64,000 nt of DNA from Streptomyces griseus subsp. griseus (GCF_000720255.1 NZ_JOJE01000013.1:291384-355383), one strand, 5' to 3'; numbered from the stretch's first letter, positions 43,858-53,557 are shown. Program-made: numbers and translations. The notes: generated by a model from the sequence alone, not told the origin.

Positions 43858-46806
43858 ATGAAGGAAAAGGAATACGGCGAGGCCGAAGGCGACATGGGAA
43901 TGAGGCTCGGTACCTCGCGCCGCAGGTCGGCCTGGGCTCGTTTCACGGGCGCGGCGACATCCGTCGTGTCAGCGGTTTCCGTGGTGATCGGCCCGGATGC
44001 CCGTGCCAGAGCCGGCGCCCCGGTCCACTCGCGGACCGTACAGTCCACGATCCCGTCGGCGACCGTCCGGCCAGGTGCCCGCGCACGCACCCTCGGGAGG
44101 ACAGCGTCGATCGGGCTGGCCTTGGCCGGCCTGCTCCTGGGCACGGCAGTCGTGCCCGCCTCGTCCACCCCCGAACCGGGTAAGACCGGCGGGAACGACG
44201 GCTGGGTGCTGAGCACGACCGACACCTCGAAGAACTACTCTCCGACGTTCGTCGGCAACGGCTACCTTGCCGCGCGGGTGCCTGCAGCGGGTCACGGATA
44301 CAGCAGCACGCCCATCGTCACCCAGTCCCAGCTGGCCGGCTTCTACGGCGCGCCCTGGAGCGGGGCCGAGGAGCGAGCCAGCCTGCCGAGCTGGACCACG
44401 CTCGGCTTCGGCGGCAGTGGCAGCGGCGGTGTCTACGGGATCGGGAGCTGGTCCTGCGGATTCAACCAGCTGTGCCCGGCCGCGTACGGGAAGATCTCCG
44501 GCGGCGCGTTCGTCGAGAACTCCCATCCGGGCGGGATCGTGGGCGGCTATTTGGCCGGCCTGAACACCGGTGGGCCGACGGTCGGCGGCACCGGCGTCGT
44601 TCCGATTCGTGACGCGCCGGCCGGCAAGGCCACGCTGGCCATCCGGTACTCCAACGGCAGCGGCGACCCGCAGACGATCCACCTCGGCGTCAACGGCACG
44701 CTCCAGCAACTCACCGTGCCCAGCACGGGCAGTTGGGACGACTGGGCGGTGATGACCGTGCCGGTGACGCTGACGGCGGGTGACAACACACTCGAGATCA
44801 CCGTCAAGGAGGGTGACACGGCGCGGGTGAACGTCGACTACCTCGCGGCGTATCCGGACGGCTCACAGTCACCTACGGAGATCGCCCCCCGGACGGTCGG
44901 CACCACCAGCAAGTACCGGCAGTCGCTGGACCTGCGCACCGGCGTGCTGAGCACGTCGTTCGACTGGACCTCGCCCGCGGGCGACACGACCAGCTTCGCC
45001 TACGAGGTCAACGCCAACCGCGCGGAGGGCCATCTGGGGACGGTGACCGTGCGCGCCGTACCGCACTGGAGCGGAACGGCCACCGTCGTGGACGAGTTCG
45101 ACGGCCGGGGCCTGCACCGCGCCTCCACCACCGACCCGCAGGTGGACGGCAAGAACGCGGCCCTCTCGCAGACCGTCGTCACCGACGGAAAACTCGCCAC
45201 CGCCGGGCTCAACTCGGTACTGCGCGTCAACGACAAGGCCGTGCCGACCAAGTCGATGGACGTACCCGACGGCAGCGCCGCACAGCGCGCCGTGTTCCCG
45301 GTCCGCGCCGGTCGGACGTACCGGATCACCAAGTACGTGGGCATCGCTTCCAGCGTCGACACCGACCGATCGCTCAAGGACGCGACCCCGCAGCAGGCCG
45401 CAGCGAGTACCGCGGCCCGCGCCGCCGAGACCGGCTACCAGCAGCTGCTCGCCCGCAACAACAAGGAATGGTCACGGCTGTGGCAGTCGAGCATCTCGAT
45501 CCCCGGTGACAGCGCCATGACCGCGCAGATCCACGCGTCGATGTTCTACCTGCTCGCCAGCATGCGACCCGGTGTCACCTGGAGCACCAGCCCGGGCGGG
45601 CTGTCCTCGGACGGCTACAGCGGTCACGTGTTCTGGGACATGGAGACCTGGATGTACCCGGCGCTGCTCGCCCAGTACCCCGACATCGCCAACGGGGCAA
45701 ACACCTACCGGCAGAAGCTGCTGTCCGCGGCCGAGGCGAACGCCGCCAAACTGTCCACTCCCAGCCAGCCGATCAAGGGCGCCAAGTTCGCCTGGGAGAG
45801 CGCGCTGACCGGCAAGGAGACCGCCCCCGACCCCTGGGGCACATACGAGATCCACATCAACTCCGACATCGCCCTTGCGCAGTGGCAGTACTACCAGGCG
45901 AGCGGCGACACGGCGTGGCTGCGGGACAAGGCCTGGCCGGTGCTGAAGGGCATCGCCGACTACTGGGCCACCCGCGCCGTACCCAACTCCTCCGGCGGCT
46001 ACGACATCAACGACGTCATGGGGCCGGACGAGTACAACTACCCGGTCGACAACAGCGCGACCACCAACGCCGGCGCGCAAGCGTCACTGCGTATCGCGAT
46101 CCGCGCCGCCCAACTCGTGGGCCGGACCGCCGACCCGGCGTGGAAGAAGGTCGCCGACGGCCTGAAGATCCCGGTGGACACCAAGAACAACATCCACCCC
46201 GAGTTCGACGGCTACGACGGGCGGACCGTCAAGCAGGCCGACGTCACCCTGCTGCAGTACCCCTGGGCTGTGCCGATGTCGCCGAGCCTGGCCCAGAACG
46301 ACCTCGACTACTACAAGGAGCGCACCGACCCGGGCGGCCCGTCCATGACGGACGCGATCGCCGCCATCAACGGCGCGGCCCTCGGATCGCCCGGCTGCCA
46401 GGTCTACGACTACCTGCGCAACAGCGCGGACCCGTACCAGGCCGCACCGTTCAACCAGTGGTACGAGACCCGCAACGGCGGAGCGTTCAACTTCACCACC
46501 GGCCAAGGCGGCTACCTGCAGGAGTTCCTGTACGGGTTCACGGGGATGCGTTGGGGAACCAACGTGATCACCATCGACCCGTTCCTGCCGCCGCAGCTGC
46601 CGGGGGTGAACATCACCGGGGTGAAGTGGCACGGACGCACCTTCGACGTGACCGTCGGCCGGCAGACCACCAAGTTGACCCTGCGCTCCGGCAAGTCACT
46701 CCCGGTACGCGTCGGCAGCGGTGACGTGCGCGAGGTCAAGTCCGGCACACCGCTGAACGTGCCCACCAGGCATCCGGCGGGCGACGCGACGCAGTGCGAC
46801 TCGTAA
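43858..46806 (+). CDS. Exported GH65 enzyme (acid trehalase/kojibiose hydrolase-like) with CBM6/35-type insert (982 aa)
   Basis: The alpha/alpha-barrel of GH65 is clear: WDMETWMYPALLAQYP, the catalytic acid in NDVMGPDEYN (about residue 725), and FTTGQGGYLQEFLYGFTGMR. The N-terminal beta-sandwich contains an inserted carbohydrate-binding module (IHLGVNGTLQQLTVPS ... NVDYLAAYP, about residues 255-340). The N-terminus is unusual: about 105 residues with two weakly hydrophobic segments, the second (GLALAGLLLGTAVVPAS) fitting a signal core. The ATG at 43858 has AGGAGG 10 bp upstream. It would act outside the cell on an alpha-linked glucose disaccharide; linkage cannot be told. Confidence 0.85.
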   Translation: MKEKEYGEAEGDMGMRLGTSRRRSAWARFTGAATSVVSAVSVVIGPDARARAGAPVHSRTVQSTIPSATVRPGARARTLGRTASIGLALAGLLLGTAVVPASSTPEPGKTGGNDGWVLSTTDTSKNYSPTFVGNGYLAARVPAAGHGYSSTPIVTQSQLAGFYGAPWSGAEERASLPSWTTLGFGGSGSGGVYGIGSWSCGFNQLCPAAYGKISGGAFVENSHPGGIVGGYLAGLNTGGPTVGGTGVVPIRDAPAGKATLAIRYSNGSGDPQTIHLGVNGTLQQLTVPSTGSWDDWAVMTVPVTLTAGDNTLEITVKEGDTARVNVDYLAAYPDGSQSPTEIAPRTVGTTSKYRQSLDLRTGVLSTSFDWTSPAGDTTSFAYEVNANRAEGHLGTVTVRAVPHWSGTATVVDEFDGRGLHRASTTDPQVDGKNAALSQTVVTDGKLATAGLNSVLRVNDKAVPTKSMDVPDGSAAQRAVFPVRAGRTYRITKYVGIASSVDTDRSLKDATPQQAAASTAARAAETGYQQLLARNNKEWSRLWQSSISIPGDSAMTAQIHASMFYLLASMRPGVTWSTSPGGLSSDGYSGHVFWDMETWMYPALLAQYPDIANGANTYRQKLLSAAEANAAKLSTPSQPIKGAKFAWESALTGKETAPDPWGTYEIHINSDIALAQWQYYQASGDTAWLRDKAWPVLKGIADYWATRAVPNSSGGYDINDVMGPDEYNYPVDNSATTNAGAQASLRIAIRAAQLVGRTADPAWKKVADGLKIPVDTKNNIHPEFDGYDGRTVKQADVTLLQYPWAVPMSPSLAQNDLDYYKERTDPGGPSMTDAIAAINGAALGSPGCQVYDYLRNSADPYQAAPFNQWYETRNGGAFNFTTGQGGYLQEFLYGFTGMRWGTNVITIDPFLPPQLPGVNITGVKWHGRTFDVTVGRQTTKLTLRSGKSLPVRVGSGDVREVKSGTPLNVPTRHPAGDATQCDS

Positions 46807-46852
46807 ACATGGCGAGCGCGTATCCAACCGACGCGCAGTCGCCGTAACCGTC

Positions 46853-46884
46853 GGCCCGGTCTGTACGTCAGGGCAGACCGGGCC
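46853..46884 (+). terminator. Terminator hairpin after the GH65 gene
   Basis: Perfect 11-bp stem GGCCCGGTCTG / CAGACCGGGCC with a 10-nt loop, 47 bp after the stop. Confidence 0.8.
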
Positions 46885-47890
46885 GGCCAGAACCGTCCCC
46901 CTCGGCCGGTAGCGTCCCCGCTCTCCGGCCGTGGGGGATGCTGAGGGCTCGGTGTCCGACCACGGCGTCCGCGCCGCGAGTGCCCGCCGGTCCTCAGCCC
47001 GCTGCAGACTCGGTGGCGACCTGACCGCGAGCGCGTCTCCGCACTGGGCCACCGCCCTGCCCGGCGGCCAGCCGCATCTGCGGTGGTTAGCGAACCGGTC
47101 ACCACCGAGGACAGCGTCGTGCGACGAGCGACAGGTGATCGCCCGTCGGCGACCGGCTCGCCTGGTTCTCCCCACACGTGTTCGCCTCCGGCAGCCGCCT
47201 TCGCAGTCGATGGCGGCTGCCGCCTGAACGACGTCGAACGCGACGATGGCAGAGCTGCGTTCGACCTCCTCACTGCCGATGCGGTGGTCTGCCTGGTCTG
47301 TGGTCTGTGGTCGATGGTCGGTGGCCTTGCACATGACCTCGCTCGCGGTTCGGCAGAACTCCCTGCCGGCGAAGGGCCGACCGCTGAGGACCGCTCCCAG
47401 CGAGGCACGGGAAGCCAGGGCACGGCCTCGACCACCCACCGGTCCCATCCCTTTCATTTCCGCCACCCTCTCGTTCCTCACAGCCCGTTCAGCAAGGAGC
47501 TGCGTCCGTGCGCACCGCCAGAACACTGCAGACCCGGCGGGTCGGCCAGTTCCGGTTCGGCGGGCGCGCGAGGACCATGAGACACGGTCGTGAAGAGGCG
47601 CGTGATCTATAAGGCGTCGGGCAGTCGCCCCTGGCACCCTTCAGCTCAACACGGCAATGCGTCACCCACCCGGCCTATAGTCGCAATCTGTATGCGTCTT
47701 GTTACTCTGAGCTAGCGATGCGGCTGTGGTGGGGCGCGAGTGGTCGCGTTGTCCCGGGGCGTATGACCGGCCTGGAATCGGAGGCCTGACCTGCTCCTGT
47801 CCTGCCGAAGGCCACTGAAACCCGGTGCTCCGAGCGCAAGCCGCTTTGGGTCCCGCTCCATGGCAAGTGCGAGGCAGAGATGGGAACTAC
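46885..47890. other. One-kilobase stretch without a supported gene
   Basis: No frame here has both a ribosome site and a recognisable product. Visible structure: an inverted repeat GTCGAACGC / GCGTTCGAC (47233-47241 and 47257-47265, 15-bp gap) and a short TGGTC-rich direct-repeat patch (about 47283-47325). It may be regulatory DNA for the next gene or the debris of lost genes. Confidence 0.5.
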
Positions 47891-50080
47891 GTGATCAGAC
47901 GAACAGCCTGGCGGGCGGTGTTGGCACTGAGTTGTGCCGGCCTCATGCTGGCCCCCGTTACCCCGGCCTCCGCCCAACCTGGCGATGGCAAGCTGACGGT
48001 CAATGTGTTCAGGGAGTTCGCCGCGAAGGGCACTCTCGATCCGCAGATCCAGACCGCCCTGGCCGGCGCGACCATTCGCGTGACGAGCGACCACGGCAGG
48101 GTGCCGCCACAGACCTACACGGTCGGTCCCAACGGAACCATCACCATCGACTTCACCAACTGGCCGGGCTCCAGGGGGAAGTACAAGGTCGAGCTGATCG
48201 ACTGGCCGAACAAGTACGACCCGGCCACCGGCACCGGGTTCCTGCAACCGGCGTTCGCCGGCACGGGATTGTCCTCCCACCTCAACTACGTGAACCTGGA
48301 AGAGGGGCAGGACGCCACGCTCAACCTGGCCGTGTGGAATCCCGACGACTACTGCCAGGACAACCCGACCCTGGTCACGGCCTGCCAGCAGGCAGCGACG
48401 AAGCCGGGCCAGAAGACCCTGGTCACCTTCCCGTACAACTCCCGCGGTGACACCCAGGGCAGCACCACGAACCCGAAGCCGATCGCCACCGTCCAGGACA
48501 CCGGCGCCGTGTACGGGCTGGCCTACCGCAAGAAGGACAAGCGGATCTTCTCCGGCGCCTACGCCAAGCGCCACACCGAGTACGGCCCCGGCGGCCAGGG
48601 CGCGATCTACGTGACCGACCGGACCACCGGCGCCACCAGTGTGTTCACGAGGGTGCCGAATGCGGGAACCACCGCCCACAACCAGGGCAACCGGGTGGAC
48701 GCCCCGTTCGCCAACCGGCCCGGCAAGGAGTCCCTCGGCGACATCGAGATGTCCTCGGACGGCTCCGAGCTGTACGTCGTCAACATGAACGACGGCAACC
48801 TCTACACCTACGACGCGACGCAGGCCACCGCCGGCGCACCCAAGCGCGCGCCGATCCAGATCCCGGATTCCGCCTGTTCTCCTCCCGGTGACTGGCGGCC
48901 GATGGGGTTGGGTGTGCGCGACGGTGTGGTGTATGTGGGCGGCGTCTGTTCCGCCGAGAGCACGCAGGATGTCACCAAGCTGCGGGCGGTGGTGTGGACG
49001 TACAACCCGGCCACTGCCACGTTCGGCGCCGCACCCATCGTCGACGAACCACTGAACTTTCCCCGCGACCCGGCCAACGATCCCACGCCGGGCGACTGGA
49101 AGCCGTGGACGCGGGACAACCTGGCCCAGTTCCCCATGGGGAACGTGGCCTACCCGCAGCCGATGCTCAGCGACATCGAGATCGAGCGCGACGGCGGCCT
49201 GGTCCTGGGCTTCCGCGACCGGTTCGGCGACCAGTCCGGGCTGGTGATTCCCAACGCCAACCCCAGCGGACCCGTCGAGAGCACCGTCACCGGCGGCGAC
49301 ATCATCAAGGTCTGCCGCAAGTCCGACAGCACCTACCACTGGGAGGGCAGCACCGACTGTCCCCGTCCCCGCGGCGGCAACGAGTGGTTCACCGGCGACA
49401 CCTATCACACCGGGACCGGCCATCGGGAGGCGGCGTGGGGGGCGCTCGCGCTGCCGCTGCAGCAGGACACGATCGCCAGCACCTTCCTGGACCCGTATCG
49501 AACCGTCAACTCCGGCGGGACCGGGTGGTTCGACCGCACGACGGGCCACCGTGACGCGACCCGGGACGGGTTCGGGGTCGTCTACGCCACGGACGGCGGC
49601 TTCGGCAAGGCCAATGGTCTGGGCGACCTGGAACTGCTGTGTGACGACCCGCCGGTGCAGATCGGCAACCGGGTCTGGCTGGATGACGGTGGCGGCAGCC
49701 AGAACGCCAGGTACGACGAAACCCTCGGCATCCCCGGCGTGACCGTCACCCTCAAGGACGCGTCCGGCAAGGTCATCGCGACGAAGAAGACCGACGTCAA
49801 GGGCGAGTACTACTTCGATCACCGCGACGGACTCCTGCCGAACACCGACTACACGGTCGAGTTCGACAAGACCACCGCCGACACCAGCAACCTGCCGGGC
49901 GGCATCACCATCGCCGACCTGATGTGGACGCGCACCACGGGCCGTGACCCGGCGACCAACTCGGACGCCGAGCCGGCCGGCGGCGACGAACAAGCCGCGA
50001 CGGCCGTGGCGAAGGTGACGACCGGTCCGCCCGGCTCGGTCGACCACGACCTGGACGCCGGGATGTGGGCGGGCACCTGA
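47891..50080 (+). CDS. Secreted protein with beta-propeller-like body and C-terminal SdrD B-like domain (729 aa)
   Basis: Signal peptide MIRRTAWRAVLALSCAGLML with cleavage after ASA (about residue 29). The middle looks like a repeat-rich beta-propeller (AVYGLAYRKKDKRIFSGAYA, GDIEMSSDGSELYVVNMNDG, PMLSDIEIERDGGLVLGFRD). At about residues 588-660 an SdrD B-type Ig-like domain follows (IGNRVWLDDGGG, GVTVTLKDASGKVI). Nothing anchors it to membrane or wall. GTG start at 47891. Such proteins occur as surface or adhesion components; the role is unknown. It converges on the Dyp peroxidase gene. Confidence 0.75.
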   Translation: MIRRTAWRAVLALSCAGLMLAPVTPASAQPGDGKLTVNVFREFAAKGTLDPQIQTALAGATIRVTSDHGRVPPQTYTVGPNGTITIDFTNWPGSRGKYKVELIDWPNKYDPATGTGFLQPAFAGTGLSSHLNYVNLEEGQDATLNLAVWNPDDYCQDNPTLVTACQQAATKPGQKTLVTFPYNSRGDTQGSTTNPKPIATVQDTGAVYGLAYRKKDKRIFSGAYAKRHTEYGPGGQGAIYVTDRTTGATSVFTRVPNAGTTAHNQGNRVDAPFANRPGKESLGDIEMSSDGSELYVVNMNDGNLYTYDATQATAGAPKRAPIQIPDSACSPPGDWRPMGLGVRDGVVYVGGVCSAESTQDVTKLRAVVWTYNPATATFGAAPIVDEPLNFPRDPANDPTPGDWKPWTRDNLAQFPMGNVAYPQPMLSDIEIERDGGLVLGFRDRFGDQSGLVIPNANPSGPVESTVTGGDIIKVCRKSDSTYHWEGSTDCPRPRGGNEWFTGDTYHTGTGHREAAWGALALPLQQDTIASTFLDPYRTVNSGGTGWFDRTTGHRDATRDGFGVVYATDGGFGKANGLGDLELLCDDPPVQIGNRVWLDDGGGSQNARYDETLGIPGVTVTLKDASGKVIATKKTDVKGEYYFDHRDGLLPNTDYTVEFDKTTADTSNLPGGITIADLMWTRTTGRDPATNSDAEPAGGDEQAATAVAKVTTGPPGSVDHDLDAGMWAGT

Positions 50081-50105
50081 TAGCCACCCACGTCAGCCGG
50101 GAGCT

Positions 50106-50135
50106 CCGGGCCGCGCGAGTACCGGCGCGGCCCGG
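50106..50135. terminator. Bidirectional terminator between convergent genes
   Basis: Perfect 11-bp stem CCGGGCCGCGC / GCGCGGCCCGG with an 8-nt loop, placed between the stops at 50080 and 50155. Confidence 0.85.
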
Positions 50136-50154
50136 ATCCTCCGGTTCTCCCCGG

Positions 50155-51402
50155 TCATGGGAACAGCGAGGCGCCGAGCGGACGCTCGGCCGAGAAGCCC
50201 GGCAGCACGAGAAAGGTGCCGGAGGCGGTGGCCGTGGCGAAGGCGGACAGGTCGTCGCCGTCGTCCAGCCGCTGCTGCGTTGCCACGAAGGTGCGCAGTT
50301 CACGCTGGAAGCAGATGAACAGCAGCCCGCGGTCCTCCGGCCCGTTGGCGTAGCTGTAGCCACGCCGCAGCATCAGCCCGCTGCCCGTGCCGTTCGGGCT
50401 GGCGCGGCGCGCGTGCGCCATGGCCGGCACCAGGTACCGGCCCTGCGCGGACTTCGCGCCCAGATCCATGGGCGCATCCGGGCCGCCGCCACTGAGCGGC
50501 GCACCGTCCTCGCGGCGCCGACCGATCACCCGTTCCTGGTGCGCGAGGTCCTGGGCGAGGAAGCGTGCCACGTCCAGCCGCAGGCGTCGCACAACCGCGA
50601 CCGTGCCGCCCCGCACCCGGGCCGGGCCGGGCAGCCACACCTCTCGCTCCAACTCCGCAGGGGTGCGCGGCACCACGATCCCGTCCAGGAAGCCCAGCAG
50701 GTTGCGCATCAGCACCCGCTGCCCGGCACGTCCGGGCCGGGCGGAAGGCCGGAAACCGTGCTGGGCCCAGCTCGGTGCCGCCGAGTGCTTGACAAGCCAG
50801 GCTCTCAGGGCGCCGTCGGCCAGCGTCACCACCTGCGGGTCGGACCCGCAGACCTGGACCATCAGGTCCCCGCCCCGGGCCGAGTCCGGCATCTCCTCCC
50901 GGGTGAAACGGGGGAGTTCGCGGGCTCCGGGCAGGCCTTTGTCCACGGCGGTCACGACGCGTGGACCCACCCCGACGGTGACCGTCAGGTCCCCTGGCGG
51001 GAAGCCGCCGAGGGCGGCATCGCCGCCGTGCGTGGTGAGCGTGAGGACGCGGGTGCCGAGCTCGGCGAGCAGCCTCCCGTTCCGGCGCACGAAGTCACTG
51101 CCAGGCGCGTTCGGGTGTGCGGCTGCGGGCAGGTCGTACACCGACAGGGCCACGTGCTGTTGGGGCTGTACCGGACGGTCCACCCCGGCCTGGCGGCTGC
51201 CCCGAGCGGACACGGTCATCTCCGGCGCGGAAGACGCCGGGGAGGCGTCGTCCGGGGAAGCGGCTGGCCGTCCGCGCGCACCGACCACGAATCCGGTGAT
51301 CCCGGCAGCCACCGTGGCCGCCGTGGCCCTCACCAGTGCCCTGCGCCGCGGCAGCCGCTGTTGCGTACCTGATTCACCCAGGCGAGTACTGTCAGTGGTC
51401 AT
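50155..51402 (-). CDS. Tat-exported Dyp-type peroxidase, EfeB-like (415 aa)
   Basis: The N-terminus has a twin-arginine signal (LPRRRALVRATAATVAAG). The Dyp signature GFLDG lies at about residue 237 with the distal Asp, and the proximal haem His is probably in AMAHARR (about 329); FICFQRELRTFV is typical of the C-terminal ferredoxin-like half. Such enzymes use haem and peroxide, oxidise dyes or lignin-like compounds, or take part in iron or copper handling outside the cell. No EfeO/EfeU or Sco neighbour is present, so it is not a classical efe or dtpA operon. ATG at 51402, divergent from the NosD-like gene. Confidence 0.88.
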   Translation of the reverse strand: MTTDSTRLGESGTQQRLPRRRALVRATAATVAAGITGFVVGARGRPAASPDDASPASSAPEMTVSARGSRQAGVDRPVQPQQHVALSVYDLPAAAHPNAPGSDFVRRNGRLLAELGTRVLTLTTHGGDAALGGFPPGDLTVTVGVGPRVVTAVDKGLPGARELPRFTREEMPDSARGGDLMVQVCGSDPQVVTLADGALRAWLVKHSAAPSWAQHGFRPSARPGRAGQRVLMRNLLGFLDGIVVPRTPAELEREVWLPGPARVRGGTVAVVRRLRLDVARFLAQDLAHQERVIGRRREDGAPLSGGGPDAPMDLGAKSAQGRYLVPAMAHARRASPNGTGSGLMLRRGYSYANGPEDRGLLFICFQRELRTFVATQQRLDDGDDLSAFATATASGTFLVLPGFSAERPLGASLFP

Positions 51403-51409
51403 TCGAGCA

Positions 51410-51422
51410 CTTTAAGCTAAAG
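51410..51422. promoter_or_regulatory. Near-palindrome in the 53-bp divergent promoter region
   Basis: CTTTAAGCTAAAG between the Dyp start (51402) and the NosD-like start (51456) is palindromic except at the centre. In so short an interval it could be a shared operator or overlapping -10 boxes. Confidence 0.4.
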
Positions 51423-51455
51423 GTCGCTGTCCTTACGGATCGGAAGAAACCGCAC

Positions 51456-52838
51456 ATGATGCCGCTCATCGCCCGCCGGGCGCATGGCCGTTGGCGCGCC
51501 GCGACGTTGGGCGGCGCGCTGGCTGCCGCGCTCCTGTGCGGCGGCTGCTCGGGACCGTCCACAACCGACGACGGTCACGCTCCCGCCCACTCGGCCCGGC
51601 CCGCCACCATCCGCGTGCCTGCGCAGGCAGCCACGATCAGCGCCGCCCTCACGCGGGCCCGCCCTGGCGACCTGGTGCTCGTCTCACCGGGCGTGTACCA
51701 CGAGAGCGTCCAGGTGCGCACCGACCGCGTGGTGCTCCGGGGCACCGACCGCAACCGCGTCGTCATCGACGGCCAGGGCCGACGCTCCAACGGCATCGTC
51801 GTCACCGCAGAAGGCGTCTCCGTGGAGAACCTCACTGTCCGCAACCACCTCCTCAACGGAGTCCTGGTCACCGGCATGAGCGACGCCGCCGGCGGACTCG
51901 CCCGCGGCAGCGACGGCTACCAGCACCTAGACCCGGCCCGCTTCCCTCCCCTCGACGGCTTCCGCGTCCGCTACGTCACAGCCCACGCCAACGGCCTCTA
52001 CGGCATCTACGCCTTCAACGCCCGGCACGGGGTGCTCGAGCGCAACTACGCCTCCGGCAGCGCCGACTCAGGCCTCTACGTGGGCCAGTGCAAGCCCTGC
52101 CACATCCTCGTCCAGGACAACATCGCCGACCACAACGCCATCGGCTACGAAGGCACCAACGCCAGCGGACCCATCTGGGTACTGCGCAACCGCTTCACCC
52201 GCAACCGGGTCGGCATGACCGTCGACACCGACTACCAGGAAGCCTACGTACCGCAAACCGGCGGCGTGGTCGCCGGCAACCTGGTCTCCGACAACAACGC
52301 CCCCGACACCCCCGAGCAGGCCGACGGCGGATTCGGGATCGGCATCGGCATCGCCGGCGGCCAGCACAACACGCTTCTCCGCAACCGCGTCACCGGCAAC
52401 TCACACGCCGGCATCGTGCTCACCTCGCACGAGGACGTACCTCCTCTCGGCAACAGGCTGGAGGACAACAGCCTGTCCGCCAACGCGGTCGACATCACCT
52501 ACCAGGCCTCCGCCCGCGCCCCCGGCCAGGGAAACTGCCTGCACGGCAACACCCTCCACCGGACCCTCCCGGAAGACCTCACCCGCACCGCGCCCTGCCC
52601 CGCTGGAAACAGCCGGACCTCCGCAACGGCGTCTTCCACTCGCACCGCACCGCCGCCAGCCGGAATCGCCTTCCTGGACGTGGCCCCGCCCCCCGCCCAG
52701 CCACAACTCCCGCGCGCCCGCAGCGCACCCCCTGACCCCGCCCTTCACCTGCCCGGCGATGTCCACACCGACCACGTACCACTCCCCGCCCCGGATCTGC
52801 TCGCCACACGCCCCCGCCACGACGCGACCGCCCGATGA
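51456..52838 (+). CDS. NosD-like right-handed beta-helix lipoprotein (460 aa)
   Basis: Lipoprotein signal with lipobox LLCGGC (Cys about 30), then a NosD-type parallel beta-helix: IRVPAQAATISAALTRARPG, VLVSPGVYHESVQVRTDRVV, GLYGIYAFNARHGVLERNYA and ADHNAIGYEGTNASG. A Pro-rich tail of about 80 residues ends the protein. NosD proteins deliver copper-sulfur cofactor parts to nitrous oxide reductase, but no nos genes are here, so another surface role is likely. Start is one of two ATGs at 51456/51459. Its stop overlaps the next gene (ATGA). Confidence 0.8.
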   Translation: MMPLIARRAHGRWRAATLGGALAAALLCGGCSGPSTTDDGHAPAHSARPATIRVPAQAATISAALTRARPGDLVLVSPGVYHESVQVRTDRVVLRGTDRNRVVIDGQGRRSNGIVVTAEGVSVENLTVRNHLLNGVLVTGMSDAAGGLARGSDGYQHLDPARFPPLDGFRVRYVTAHANGLYGIYAFNARHGVLERNYASGSADSGLYVGQCKPCHILVQDNIADHNAIGYEGTNASGPIWVLRNRFTRNRVGMTVDTDYQEAYVPQTGGVVAGNLVSDNNAPDTPEQADGGFGIGIGIAGGQHNTLLRNRVTGNSHAGIVLTSHEDVPPLGNRLEDNSLSANAVDITYQASARAPGQGNCLHGNTLHRTLPEDLTRTAPCPAGNSRTSATASSTRTAPPPAGIAFLDVAPPPAQPQLPRARSAPPDPALHLPGDVHTDHVPLPAPDLLATRPRHDATAR

Positions 52839-53557
52839 GACTTCCACGCCGACACGCTCCGCACGCCGTTTCCGCCTGGGGTATCGCGCTCACCCTGATG
52901 GTCTTCCTCGGCGGCACAGCCTGCACCAAGGACAAGCCCCCCGCCCCCGTCTCCGCGACGACCACCCCCGCCCTGACCATCCCTCAGGCCGAACTGCTCG
53001 CCCTGACCCGGTTCACCAACTACCGGCGCGGCTCCACCCAGGTCACAGCCGACATCCCGGTCCAGGGACACTCCGCCCAGCTCACCGGCCGCCTCGACTG
53101 GCGCCACGGGACCGGGCTCGCCGTCCTTCAAGGCAAGGGTGGCGTACTGGAACACGGACGCCACCTGCTGCGCTGGGACCGCAGCACCGTCTCGGTCCAG
53201 TACGACTGGACCGGCCCCCTCCCCACGCATCCACCCCGCGACGGCTGGACCGAGCGCGCGCTCACCGCCCACGCGTCCCCCATGGACACCAGCCTGCTCC
53301 TGCTGCTCAACCTGGCCGCAGACCGGCCCGACAACGCCCAACTGCTGCTCCACAGCGGTGCACGCCGTCTCAGCCAGGAGAAAGTGGCAGGCGTCCCCGT
53401 CACGGTCTTCGCGGGCCCGTCCGTCACCGCCCCTGGTGCAGTGCGCTCCACACCTGGACGCACCCTCTACTGGATCGACGGGAACGGAGGACTGCGCCGC
53501 TTCTCCGCCCGACCGGGCGGCGCCGGCGGCTGGTTGGTGGCGACGTTCACTGCATGA
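52835..53557 (+). CDS. Lipoprotein of unknown function (240 aa)
   Basis: Signal peptide with hydrophobic core WGIALTLMVFLGG and lipobox GTAC (Cys about 30). The mature part is beta-rich: FTNYRRGSTQVTADIPVQGH, LAVLQGKGGVLEHGR and TLYWIDGNGGLRRFSARPGG, somewhat like LolA/LppX-type lipid-handling folds, but this is only a resemblance. It overlaps the NosD-like gene by 4 bp, so both are co-translated. It ends 51 bp before the right-end arm of unit B begins. Confidence 0.72.
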   Translation: MRLPRRHAPHAVSAWGIALTLMVFLGGTACTKDKPPAPVSATTTPALTIPQAELLALTRFTNYRRGSTQVTADIPVQGHSAQLTGRLDWRHGTGLAVLQGKGGVLEHGRHLLRWDRSTVSVQYDWTGPLPTHPPRDGWTERALTAHASPMDTSLLLLLNLAADRPDNAQLLLHSGARRLSQEKVAGVPVTVFAGPSVTAPGAVRSTPGRTLYWIDGNGGLRRFSARPGGAGGWLVATFTA

